Assembly (NCBI GenBank): GCA_900315105.1
Contig: OMXX01000047.1
Span: 1 to 28,960, forward strand
Length of the DNA stretch: 28,960 nucleotides
Direction of reading: 5' to 3'
From: an uncultured Prevotellaceae bacterium
GTDB lineage: Bacteria; Bacteroidota; Bacteroidia; Bacteroidales; Bacteroidaceae
This document shows positions 1 through 7,436 of this stretch, in pieces. Every line of letters begins with the position of its first letter. Within the stretch, counting starts at the first letter, position 1. Position numbers and translations under genes: made by a program. Under the pieces are notes generated by a model. That model searched no databases. It was not told the DNA's origin and saw nothing but the letters and a program-made list of their open reading frames with translations.

Positions 1-44
1 ATCGAGATGCGGTCTTCTTTCTTGTAAAAGGTTCGTTGTTTCAT
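1..44 (-). CDS. 5' end of a minus-strand gene cut by the window edge
   Basis: An ATG on the minus strand at 44 opens a frame that stays open to the window edge. It encodes MKQRTFYKKEDRIS, a basic N-terminus with no signal peptide. Only 14 codons are visible, so no function can be assigned. The region just upstream (45-100) is AT-rich, as is usual before Bacteroidetes starts, but no TAnnTTTG promoter is evident there. The call rests on the open frame and the plausible basic start alone, and it could be a chance ORF. Confidence 0.35.
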   Translation of the reverse strand, partial: MKQRTFYKKEDRIS

Positions 45-103
45 TTTTTATACTTTAATTGGTTTGAGAAAAGTGTAAACCAATTTCAGTATAAGACACC
101 TTC

Positions 104-152
104 GTCGTACCTCCGTTGTACCTCCGTTCCAAATCCGTTTCAGGTCCGTTCC
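104..152 (+). repeat. 11-bp tandem array, copy 1
   Basis: Four successive 11-bp units with the pattern GTYSYANNTCC, plus a partial fifth, run without gaps. Written in another phase, each unit begins CCG followed by eight variable bases. The period is not a multiple of three, so this is DNA-level structure and not a coding repeat. A related array lies in the opposite orientation at 28575-28626, and a third 11-bp array with a CCGAC core is at 9376-9416. The following 153-200 carries GGATCATAGGAG, which recurs just after the 9376 array (9423 onward). Confidence 0.75.
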
Positions 153-583
153 GGAACTATAGGATCAACGGAGGAAGAGCGAAGGATCATAGGAGTTACA
201 ACGGACTTGCTTGGGAGGCAGAAGGGAAGATAGGAGCTGCATCTTAGGGGACAGAAAGTTCTCGCAGAATCCCATTGAAGCCGCTGTTAATTTGAGGGAT
301 GTTTTTTGGAATGTTTTTCACGTTCTTTTTGAAGGATAATGTGCATTTTGTGATTGCTATTGAAATTAACGGAATTATTGTTACTGGAGCTTTTTTCCGC
401 GTTTTTTTAGCATGCTGAATAAGGGAAATCTGCCTGTGATTAATGCTTGTTGTTATGTTGTTGAGACTGTCAGTCGCCTATGCTCTGCCCTATAATCTGT
501 GCGTAACGGCCTCATAGTCTTTATCTTATATGACTACAAACTATAAAATACTCTCGCTCGGCAGGCAAGCAAAATCCCTGCCA
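153..583. other. Gene-free intergenic DNA
   Basis: I see no gene here. Short open frames lack codon bias, a signal peptide or any recognisable motif. A 6-bp GC stem (GGCAGG at 560-565 with CCTGCC at 577-582) sits directly before the heptamer repeat pair that follows. Confidence 0.5.
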
Positions 584-736
584 GTAACAAGTAACAGGTA
601 ACAATAAGGATTTTAGTGCATGGCCAAAAATTTTACAGAATATTTCTAAGGAGTTTATATACCTTATTATATATAGAATAAAAAATATAGGCAGAAGTTT
701 ACACTATTTTTCTTATTGTTACCCGTTACCTGTTAC
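584..736. repeat. Inverted pair of 7-bp arrays around a 103-bp spacer
   Basis: The left arm (584-608) and right arm (712-736) are reverse complements over 25 bp with two mismatches. Each arm is itself a tandem of a 7-bp word (AGTAACA on the left, GTTACCN on the right). The 103-bp spacer is very AT-rich with no ORF. This could be a non-autonomous mobile element or a long hairpin; no target-site duplication is evident. Confidence 0.7.
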
Positions 737-839
737 CGACACTTTTTCTGGGATTATGAAATAGGGCAACAGATTCTATTAGTGATAACTCATCATCTGC
801 CATAACTCTCATTATATGAAAGCATTTATTATAAAAAGG

Positions 840-873
840 AAGACGCAAGGAATTGCTCCCTTGCGCCTTTTTT
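840..873. terminator. Probable bidirectional intrinsic terminator
   Basis: An 11-bp stem with one mismatch (arms 840-850 and 859-869, loop 851-858) is followed by six T on the plus strand and by a T-rich tract on the minus strand. It lies about 140 bp beyond the stop of the minus-strand pectate lyase gene, so it most likely ends that transcript. Confidence 0.6.
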
Positions 874-1014
874 AACAAAAACCTAAAACTTTTTTTCAAT
901 CATTCATTATCTCTTTACTTTCTAAATGCTTTTTTCCTCTGCCCCCACAAGAGGAATAATTATTACGGATTAGATTATAAAATTAATGGATACCCCTCTG
1001 GGGTGAAGGGGATC

Positions 1015-2418
1015 TTACAGACTTATAGCTTCGGTGAAGCTTTCTGAGTATATTTCTGTGTCTTTCTGTGTCGGCTTTCCGCTCTCGAATGTGCCGATGT
1101 CAGGATTGTCGCCAGAATATGGGGTGCCAACGTATGTACCTGCATTTCTGAGCTTTGAATTTTGAGTGAGACGGAATAATGGGGTTTGAGGAAGTGAACC
1201 GTCAGCCTGACGCTTTGCGAGAATGTATTTTTGACAGTCAACAGACTTGAAGTCCTCTACAGATGCTTCAATGCCCTGTGTATCCCATGTGTTGTTCGTG
1301 TGAACGGTTGTTGCTGTTCTCAATACATCACCTCTCTGTCCGTCGATGCTTATGCTGTTGCGGATAGCGAGTTTGCCGCCCTCTTCCTTGTTGTGGAATC
1401 CGTAGTTCTCACCATTCTGGTAGCTGGTGTTGTTATACAAGCACATACTGCCGAGGTTGTTGTTCTGGTCGAATCCCTTCACTCTGTTCTTTACGGATAT
1501 GCAGTTCTTCACGGTTACATTGTGAACTGTGCGCTTACCACCGAGCTTGAAGCCGTTGCCGTTGCCGTAGTTGGTGTAGTGTCTGAGAGAAACATGACCT
1601 GGCTGACCGTCGTTGTCGGTGATGTCAATGCCTTCGCCCTTGAACTGGTCGAACCATTCCTTGTCAGTCTCATAGCGAGGATGCTTGCGAACGTCGTACT
1701 CCTCAGGACCGTTGCCGTAGCAGATACAGTCCTCGATGACAGTGCCACCATAATAAGCGGTAGAGTGTGCGTAGAAGTCCCAGCCGTCATCAGAGTTGTT
1801 CCATGCTCGGCAGCCACGGTAGGTGTTTCCGCCGCCGTAATACTGCTTGTCAGCAAAACCGTCAGCGTTTCCGCCGAAGTCGGCAGCATCAATACCCTTA
1901 AGCTTATAGTCGAAGTTATCGTGGGAGTCGCAGTTGAGTATGAGGTTGCTGTGACCGTTCTTCATCTGGATGCCGGTATCTCCGTTGCCATAGACGTCGA
2001 GATTCTCGAATACGCTGTAAGAACCGATGTTGAAGAGTCCGTTCTTGCCAGTGTAGCGTATGGTGATACCTTTTATATACATATTGTCGGACTCAACCAT
2101 GATGCCGCGTTTGCCGTATTCCTGCTTGCGGAAATCGAAGATTGGCTTTTCATTCTTGTATGCCATGATAACTGTGCGGTTGTCCTTGAATCCGTCCTTG
2201 TTCTTGATGTGAATGGTGTTTTTCAAGTTATATTGACCTCCGCGGCAGTACAGGGTATCTGCGCGTGACATTTTTTCTATGCCCGTAGCGAAATCGACTG
2301 GAGAAGCGATTGTTCCTTCAGCTGTCGCACTTCCGTTAGGGGAGCAGAAATATGTCTTCTGCGCGAGTGCCGTAATCGTACATAATAGTACTCCTATTGT
2401 CAATATAACATTTTTCAT
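1015..2418 (-). CDS. Secreted pectate lyase, polysaccharide lyase family 9 (PL9)
   Basis: A predicted calcium-dependent pectate lyase that cleaves polygalacturonate by beta-elimination outside the inner membrane. Residues 1-20 form a signal peptide ending ALAQ. The body is a right-handed parallel beta-helix with repeated short Asn/Gly turns. Four aspartates at 186, 210, 211 and 214 (NADGFADKQ and NNSDDGWD) have the same 24/1/3 spacing as the calcium site of Dickeya Pel9A, and Lys291 in GNGFKLGG matches the proposed catalytic base. All key residues are present. The length (467 aa) covers the catalytic domain with no added binding module. A promoter lies at 2498-2529. The pectin methylesterase gene upstream on the same strand acts on the same substrate but seems to be a separate transcription unit. 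Confidence 0.93.
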   Translation of the reverse strand: MKNVILTIGVLLCTITALAQKTYFCSPNGSATAEGTIASPVDFATGIEKMSRADTLYCRGGQYNLKNTIHIKNKDGFKDNRTVIMAYKNEKPIFDFRKQEYGKRGIMVESDNMYIKGITIRYTGKNGLFNIGSYSVFENLDVYGNGDTGIQMKNGHSNLILNCDSHDNFDYKLKGIDAADFGGNADGFADKQYYGGGNTYRGCRAWNNSDDGWDFYAHSTAYYGGTVIEDCICYGNGPEEYDVRKHPRYETDKEWFDQFKGEGIDITDNDGQPGHVSLRHYTNYGNGNGFKLGGKRTVHNVTVKNCISVKNRVKGFDQNNNLGSMCLYNNTSYQNGENYGFHNKEEGGKLAIRNSISIDGQRGDVLRTATTVHTNNTWDTQGIEASVEDFKSVDCQKYILAKRQADGSLPQTPLFRLTQNSKLRNAGTYVGTPYSGDNPDIGTFESGKPTQKDTEIYSESFTEAISL

Positions 2419-2497
2419 AACAAATTGGTATTATTATCGAAATAAGGATCACTATATATTTGGAAATAAATGTAGACCGTAGTCTGTTCTTTTGTGG

Positions 2498-2529
2498 CAA
2501 ATATACAAAAAATAAAAGTAACCTCCAAG
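2498..2529 (-). promoter_or_regulatory. Promoter of the PL9 gene
   Basis: On the minus strand, CTTG at 2526-2529 (-33 element, consensus TTTG) is followed after 20 bp by TATATTTG at 2498-2505 (a full match to TAnnTTTG). Transcription would start near 2490, giving a leader of about 70 nt. Confidence 0.7.
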
Positions 2530-2713
2530 AAAAAATGCACTTTTTTTACAAAATTGCACTATTTTTCTTCTTTTTGAGCAATATTTCGCAATATTTGGAC
2601 ACTTTTCCGTTGCGATTTTGCAACATTTGGAGTTGAGGTGAAAGAAGGGAAATTATCTTTAATGATACATTGGGAAAGAAATAAACGCTGCACTTTACTT
2701 TGAAACATTAATC

Positions 2714-2839
2714 AACGTGAGTTCGACGAATTGCTTTTTGCTGTCGCATAACATTAATTAGGACATAAATCTAACATTAATTGTGACATTAATTGGGCTC
2801 ACGGCTTTAATCCTCACAAATTTTTGTCGAATTCACGTT
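2714..2839. repeat. MITE-like element with ATTAAT core, copy 1
   Basis: A 126-bp segment bounded by 17-bp terminal inverted repeats (2714-2730 and 2823-2839, 15 of 17 matching, consensus AACGTGRNTTCGACRAA). The interior has several ACATTAATT-like words. There is no coding capacity. A second, more diverged copy with the same end motif is at 27980-28099. Confidence 0.65.
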
Positions 2840-2879
2840 AATTATTGTCACTTCAGCACTGGAGGAGTGTGTATGTAAA

Positions 2880-2949
2880 TGAAAACACCCACAACCTTCA
2901 CAGGCTATGGGTGCATATTAACCTTAATAATCTAAATACCATGAAAAAC
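2880..2949 (-). ncRNA. Candidate small RNA, about 70 nt
   Basis: A strong Bacteroidetes promoter (2956-2987) points into a gap with no ORF. About 35 nt after the inferred start comes a GC-rich hairpin with arms at 2906-2913 and 2886-2893 (7 of 8 pairs), then TTTT on the minus strand. The unit lies between the terminator of the CE8 gene and the promoter of PL9. Promoter plus hairpin without a gene resembles the layout of short Bacteroidales RNAs. The terminator T-run is short, so read-through toward PL9 is possible, and the unit could instead be a distal leader. Confidence 0.5.
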
Positions 2950-2955
2950 ACGTTG

Positions 2956-2987
2956 CAAAGATAATGAAATTTTTTTTAGAATGCAAG
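2956..2987 (-). promoter_or_regulatory. Promoter of the candidate small RNA
   Basis: On the minus strand, CTTG (2984-2987) is followed after exactly 20 bp by TATCTTTG (2956-2963), a full match to the Bacteroidetes -7 consensus. The geometry is the same as at the PL9 promoter. Confidence 0.65.
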
Positions 2988-3086
2988 AAAAAAAGCGGAA
3001 ATTTTGTGTCGTGTGCATTGTTTTTCACCACTTTCAAATAATATTTTTATTTTCCGTAGGAAATCACTAATTTTACAGAATATGAA

Positions 3087-3119
3087 AAGAGGTGCTTCCA
3101 AATTGGAAACACCCCTCTT
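3087..3119 (-). terminator. Terminator of the CE8 gene
   Basis: A hairpin with arms AAGAGG and CCTCTT outside and TTCC/GGAA inside, interrupted by a small bulge, lies about 30 nt after the stop codon of the pectin methylesterase. On the minus strand it is followed by TTTT. It separates CE8 from the downstream PL9 gene. Confidence 0.6.
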
Positions 3120-3150
3120 GAAGTTTGTTGTTATGGCTTTAAAGCCATGT

Positions 3151-6100
3151 TTATTTCAATTCCTGACCAGCGACATTGTATGTCTTTCCATTCTTGAGGA
3201 TGACTAACTTCTCGTCCTTGAAGAACTTCTTAGGAGCATTCATTGTTGTGGGAAATGTAACAGTTTCAATTGCTGTGGCTGTGCTTGCGTCAACCTCAGG
3301 ACCGAAACCGCCGCGTGTATTTGCGATACGGAACTTACCCTCAGTTGGGTGATCTGTTGTAATCTTGCCATCAACGAGGAATACGCTACCCTTGTCTTTG
3401 TCAGTTACCTGAGCAGCAATCTTGTCAGGAGCCCACTCGCCGAAGATGTTTGCTACGGTGTATTGTGCGGCCTCATCATCAGAGAGAACGGTCTCAAATT
3501 CATTGTTGCCAGAAGAGTGGGTGAACTTAATCACATTGCTCTTTGGAGTAGTGATGGTACCCTCAGAGTTGGTTGTTGCATACTCCTTGAACTTGTCTGC
3601 TGCTACGTTCATACCTTCGATGGTGAAACGGGAAGAAGCGAGAGAGTTGTCAAGAATCTGAGTGCGGATGAACTGAGCCTTAGACTTGCCTCCCCATGAA
3701 CGTGCAAATGTGAAGTCGTTACACAGACTTGAGATGTTACAATCGAGGAATACGTATCCCCATGTGCATGACTCTGAAGTGTTAGGAGCACAGATAACGA
3801 CAGAACCGCTCTTCTTGTCCTTTGCACGAGACTCGTTAACGAACTTGCTGCGGTTGAATACTACATCACCATCACCGCAGACATAGTCAACACATCCATG
3901 AAGTTCACTATCCTCCCAGTAGAACTTACTTGCCTTGTTTGAGTAGTATGTATCCTGGTGAGAGATCATCTTCACGTTCTTGCAGATTGTATTCTCACCC
4001 TTATCCTGCAAGCAAACAGCACGAGCTGTGCCGCCTACTGCATAGTAGTCGAGGTCGTTTCTGAGAGTAAGATCCTGCATATAGAGGTTCTTGGAGTTGT
4101 TCACGAAAATAGCGGTTGTACCGATACCCTCTGTAGTCTTGTCTGGGGCATTGCGGATGATGGTATTGTCCATTGACTCACCGATGATAGACACGTTGTT
4201 TGCAGAGATTGTTGTGAGTACGGTCTCTCCAAGGTCGTACGTGCCGTTAGGGAGGAATATCTTGTCACCATCCTTAACTGCCTTGAGAGCAAGCAAAAGA
4301 CCTGCGGCATCGTTAGGCGCAATCTCGTAATAGTGGGTATTCTCATCGTAAGCGAGGAAGTTCTCAACATTATAGACCTCAATGCCGTGGATGTATGCGC
4401 TACCAACCGGGAATGTGAATGTGAGGGTTGTTTCAGAACCGTCATACTTGATTGTTGTGGTCTCGCCGTCGGTAGCAACAGGGAGATCGAATTTTGCAAT
4501 CTCCTTGACTCCTGCACTCTTTACTGTGACGGTCTGTTGTGCAGAATACTGGCAGTTCTTAATGTTTACATAGCACTTGCCTGCAACCTGAAGCTGGATA
4601 GTACCGTTAGCACCTATAATCCAACCGTGCTTGCCGTCCTTGCTGAAGTATTCACCATTCTCGATGTCGATGAGCTCATGGTCGTCAACATACCAGTTCT
4701 TCTTTGTCAGATCGTACTCGAAGTGAGTGCCTACCATTGCTCTCTCTATGGCAGTAACCTTAGCGTAGAGCTTGATATCCTCATTTACAACAGTACCCTG
4801 CTGAACTTTCTCCGCGGTAGCAGCCTTGCCATTGAACCATCCGCGGAATGCGTGGCCAGAAGGCATTGTTACGTCAGCAGAAGAATACTTGAAATCGAGT
4901 TTTGAACCGCTTTCAACTGTCTCCTCACCGATGAGTTTGCCGTCGGTGTTGTAGTAAGCAACAGTAACTGTAGGAGTATAATCGCATGTCTCAGCCTTGA
5001 AGAATGGGCAGTATTTGCCGAGATTGAACTTCAAAGTTGCTGGCTGTTCCTCATTATATGTATATTCTGCAAAATAGTTGTACTGGCCAAATTCGTCGTC
5101 GCATTTTTCGCTAAGGGTCTCAATGTCAATAGGAGCACCACCATCAATACTTACGGTTGCTTTGTCGGTGTATTTGCAACTACCGATAGAGAAATGAACA
5201 GGACCGTCAACTTGTACGGTCAACTCTACTTTTTCGAAACCATGCTGGGCATCGTGGAAACTGCCAGCGTCAAGGCTAACGCCTTTTAGATCTTTATTGT
5301 CCTGTGTTAGAGTAAAAGGCGCCTGTGACTCTGACACCTTACGGAAGTCCATAACGAAGCTTACGAAAGTGCGTTCTTCAACCTCTACCTTGCCGTTGAT
5401 GACGAGAGAAGTTAAGAAAGCATACTGATTATCTGCTATGTTGAAGAACTGCAACTGAACGTTTGTGCGGTTCACTTTGACTGTTACCTCTTGACCTGCA
5501 GAAGGGTCAGCAACGGCATTTGACAGTACAACCCAGTCATCGTCACCGTCACCCTTTACCTTCAAGCCCCAGCCACGGTTGCTGCCAGTAGCTGCATGAA
5601 CGAATGTCAGGCTTGTGATGTTGTCGAATGCTGAAGTCGTGATTGTAGCACCACTTGTTGCATTTTCAATCTTGTCCTTTTTCTCAGCCTGAAGATAGCC
5701 TGTAGTAATACATTCAGATGTGAGCTTCTTTGCTACATCGTCAGATGTTGGGCCATCAGGAACCACATGTGTGCCATAGAGACTGAATGTAATTTCCTGA
5801 CCGTCTGTAGTGTTTACCTTGATTGAAGGATTGTCTTTTGCCTGTGAAGCTGTCCAATCCTGGAACTTGGTTGAATAGATAGCCTTTTCCTTGACGTTGT
5901 CAGGAAGAACCTCAATCTTCTCAACCTTCAGTAATGGGCAATACTGTCCACAATAAACGATAAGAGTTGTAGCTTCACCTTTGTATTCGAATGTAGCTAC
6001 ATTACTTTTGTCTTGGTGGTAGCATTTTTCTGTCTTGTTCTTGATGTCACCGAGCTTTGTGCCTTTGTCATCAGTTACATAGCCCTCATAGCCGTCGCTG

Positions 6101-6366
6101 ATGTACTGACATCCTCCAAGGGTGATCTTTACAGGACCGTCAACTGCGAACTTAGCGGCAAACCAACACCAACCGTGGTTTATGTCGCCATTTGGCTGTG
6201 CTCCATTCTGTGGATAGGAAGCCAGAGTTACGTTGTCCGGAATAACCGGCTCTGCCGTCGTAAGGTCAATCGAGAAGTCCTTGAAGGTACTTCCGTCAGC
6301 GGCCATTGCGGATGTCGCACCTATAAAGATGAGGCATAACGCAAGAAAAGTGTAAATCTTTCTCAT
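3151..6366 (-). CDS. Secreted multidomain pectin methylesterase (carbohydrate esterase family 8)
   Basis: A predicted pectinesterase that removes methyl esters from homogalacturonan, preparing it for lyases such as the PL9 neighbour. Residues 1-22 are a signal peptide. The CE8 beta-helix is C-terminal (about 672-985): QDT with Asp805, VDYVCGDGD with Asp827, and ARSWG with Arg889/Trp891 match the family's two catalytic aspartates and substrate-binding Arg/Trp. The N-terminal two-thirds is accessory. A Cys-rich beta module (a glycine/cysteine strand, then an EKC segment, then a YCPLLKVE-like strand) occurs at about 76-155 and 386-465, with a looser third version at 586-668. A different beta module fills 160-330. 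An InlB/Flg_new-type repeat spans about 466-540. The last 20 residues (ILKNGKTYNVAGQELK) resemble the tails common on Prevotella secreted proteins, but a complete T9SS sorting domain is not clear. At 1071 aa it is far longer than a plain CE8 enzyme. Confidence 0.92.
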   Translation of the reverse strand: MRKIYTFLALCLIFIGATSAMAADGSTFKDFSIDLTTAEPVIPDNVTLASYPQNGAQPNGDINHGWCWFAAKFAVDGPVKITLGGCQYISDGYEGYVTDDKGTKLGDIKNKTEKCYHQDKSNVATFEYKGEATTLIVYCGQYCPLLKVEKIEVLPDNVKEKAIYSTKFQDWTASQAKDNPSIKVNTTDGQEITFSLYGTHVVPDGPTSDDVAKKLTSECITTGYLQAEKKDKIENATSGATITTSAFDNITSLTFVHAATGSNRGWGLKVKGDGDDDWVVLSNAVADPSAGQEVTVKVNRTNVQLQFFNIADNQYAFLTSLVINGKVEVEERTFVSFVMDFRKVSESQAPFTLTQDNKDLKGVSLDAGSFHDAQHGFEKVELTVQVDGPVHFSIGSCKYTDKATVSIDGGAPIDIETLSEKCDDEFGQYNYFAEYTYNEEQPATLKFNLGKYCPFFKAETCDYTPTVTVAYYNTDGKLIGEETVESGSKLDFKYSSADVTMPSGHAFRGWFNGKAATAEKVQQGTVVNEDIKLYAKVTAIERAMVGTHFEYDLTKKNWYVDDHELIDIENGEYFSKDGKHGWIIGANGTIQLQVAGKCYVNIKNCQYSAQQTVTVKSAGVKEIAKFDLPVATDGETTTIKYDGSETTLTFTFPVGSAYIHGIEVYNVENFLAYDENTHYYEIAPNDAAGLLLALKAVKDGDKIFLPNGTYDLGETVLTTISANNVSIIGESMDNTIIRNAPDKTTEGIGTTAIFVNNSKNLYMQDLTLRNDLDYYAVGGTARAVCLQDKGENTICKNVKMISHQDTYYSNKASKFYWEDSELHGCVDYVCGDGDVVFNRSKFVNESRAKDKKSGSVVICAPNTSESCTWGYVFLDCNISSLCNDFTFARSWGGKSKAQFIRTQILDNSLASSRFTIEGMNVAADKFKEYATTNSEGTITTPKSNVIKFTHSSGNNEFETVLSDDEAAQYTVANIFGEWAPDKIAAQVTDKDKGSVFLVDGKITTDHPTEGKFRIANTRGGFGPEVDASTATAIETVTFPTTMNAPKKFFKDEKLVILKNGKTYNVAGQELK

Positions 6367-6421
6367 AGTTAATTTTTTAATTTATTTTTATAATAATGTA
6401 TGTATTATCGAAGTCTGTGTG

Positions 6422-6429
6422 CAAAGGTA
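6422..6429 (-). promoter_or_regulatory. -7 promoter element of the CE8 gene
   Basis: TACCTTTG on the minus strand matches the TAnnTTTG consensus, about 55 bp before the start codon. No good TTTG is found 19-21 bp upstream, so the -33 element is weak or replaced by an activator site. Confidence 0.5.
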
Positions 6430-6505
6430 ATATATTTTTTTCTTTTATAGTGCTTTTTTCTTTATAAAAAGGTAAATCTCGTAGGATTTTCTGCATAAAA
6501 CGTAA

Positions 6506-6540
6506 AAAACGGAAGAAGAGCAAGACTCTTCCTCCGTTTT
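6506..6540 (-). terminator. Intrinsic terminator of the DUF4468-like gene
   Basis: A 15-bp stem with one mismatch (6506-6520 and 6526-6540) closes a 5-nt loop and is followed by six T on the minus strand. It starts 30 nt after the stop codon of the 6570-7193 gene and isolates it from the CE8 gene. Confidence 0.85.
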
Positions 6541-6569
6541 CTTTCTGTTAATTATCTTGTATTATGATG

Positions 6570-7193
6570 CTATTCCTCTAAGGTCAGCTTCAGTTTGTTT
6601 ACGATTTCTGCTACTATGTTCTGCAACTCATGGTAGTAAGCCATGTTTTCCTTGCGGAGAGCATCCTCGGTGTAGTTGTCAAAGAAGGCATAAGTCCTTA
6701 TTTCCTTCAGTTCCTCTGCCGTTGGCGCATGCTTTGCCTTCAGCGCCATGTATCTGCGGTACTTGCCTATCTCGATATCGGTTGTCAGCTTACTCTGCTG
6801 ATAAACGGTATCGGCACTCTCAATGTTTGCCATAGTAGTGAATGCAGCCCTCCTTTTTACGTTGTCAAACTTCACGGTGAACTGTTTGTTGTCACACTCG
6901 AAGGTGAGTAATGTGGTGAGATAGCATTTAGAGTAGCTGTCGGCCTTGTAAAGCACCAAAGGCTTCATTACAATCTTACATCTGCGAGCGTCTTCGCTGA
7001 CTATGATATCCCTGAAATTCTGTAAGTTGGTAGCAAACCACTTCTTTGCAATCTGATATTTGTTTCTTGCGGGAGTATTGTTCTCGAATACAGCACAATA
7101 GGAATTGTTTCTCAGATCAACACTGTCTGGGATGACTTGCGCGAATACTGAATTGGCACAAATCAAAAGGAAAAATATAACATACCTTTTCAT
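6570..7193 (-). CDS. Small secreted DUF4468-like protein
   Basis: A 207-aa protein of unknown function with an N-terminal signal peptide ending SVFAQ at residue 19 and no lipobox, so it is probably periplasmic or secreted. The central part (about 45-115) has the pattern of DUF4468 domains: a helix with IAKKWFATN, then strands ending in a YLTTLLTFECDNKQFTVKF segment. The C-terminal 70 residues are helical and charged, with a final amphipathic helix. The gene has its own promoter (7215-7245) and terminator (6506-6540), so it is monocistronic. Nothing ties it to the pectin enzymes beyond adjacency. The family assignment is from pattern recall and is moderate. Confidence 0.72.
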   Translation of the reverse strand: MKRYVIFFLLICANSVFAQVIPDSVDLRNNSYCAVFENNTPARNKYQIAKKWFATNLQNFRDIIVSEDARRCKIVMKPLVLYKADSYSKCYLTTLLTFECDNKQFTVKFDNVKRRAAFTTMANIESADTVYQQSKLTTDIEIGKYRRYMALKAKHAPTAEELKEIRTYAFFDNYTEDALRKENMAYYHELQNIVAEIVNKLKLTLEE

Positions 7194-7214
7194 GTCTTAT
7201 CGGATTTATTGCTG

Positions 7215-7245
7215 CAAAATTAATATTTTATTTCAAAACAACAAA
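7215..7245 (-). promoter_or_regulatory. Promoter of the DUF4468-like gene
   Basis: On the minus strand, TTTG (7242-7245) is followed after 19 bp by TAATTTTG (7215-7222), both matching the Bacteroidetes consensus. The leader is very short, about 15 nt. Confidence 0.7.
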
Positions 7246-7349
7246 ATATTTTGTGTTTTATCTATGCTTTTTTATGGCTCGTAAGGTGTATTTTGCCGTT
7301 AAAGCGTCATAAAAATTGTAAAAACCGACAATAATACAGAAAAAAACAG

Positions 7350-7357
7350 TAATTTTG
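7350..7357 (+). promoter_or_regulatory. -7 promoter element of the LRR/SLH lipoprotein gene
   Basis: TAATTTTG matches TAnnTTTG. The expected -33 position (about 7326-7329) has no TTTG, so the assignment relies on the -7 box and on its place 80 bp before the start codon in a divergent gap. Confidence 0.5.
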
Positions 7358-7436
7358 CCATCGCTTAACATGAAACTTGACAGGCAATTATATTTGACAT
7401 ACATATTCACGATAACTAATATTTATTAACAACGAA

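Noticed and set aside
36..233. A 65-codon plus-strand frame at the window start
   Set aside because: It overlaps the 11-bp array, whose period is not codon-based, and the translation has no recognisable features.
853..1047. A 64-codon plus-strand frame after the 840-873 hairpin
   Set aside because: It begins inside the terminator loop and runs into the 3' end of the PL9 gene. The composition is that of AT-rich noncoding DNA.
1231..2268. A 345-codon plus-strand open frame opposite the PL9 gene
   Set aside because: It is an antisense shadow: Val/Ala-rich composition mirrors the lyase codons, while the minus strand shows a signal peptide, the calcium site and the catalytic lysine.
2714..2839. 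A tRNA gene, suggested by GAGTTCGACGAA resembling a T-loop
   Set aside because: No acceptor, D or anticodon stems can be formed around it; the motif is the end of the MITE-like repeat.
4333..4905. A 190-codon plus-strand frame inside the CE8 gene
   Set aside because: It is antisense to a well-supported CE8 accessory region and has no start context or family motif of its own.
5985..6366. A possible T9SS or fold relationship between the CE8 N-terminus and SprA cargo
   Set aside because: T9SS sorting signals are C-terminal. The CE8 tail is only weakly similar, so cargo status is not claimed.
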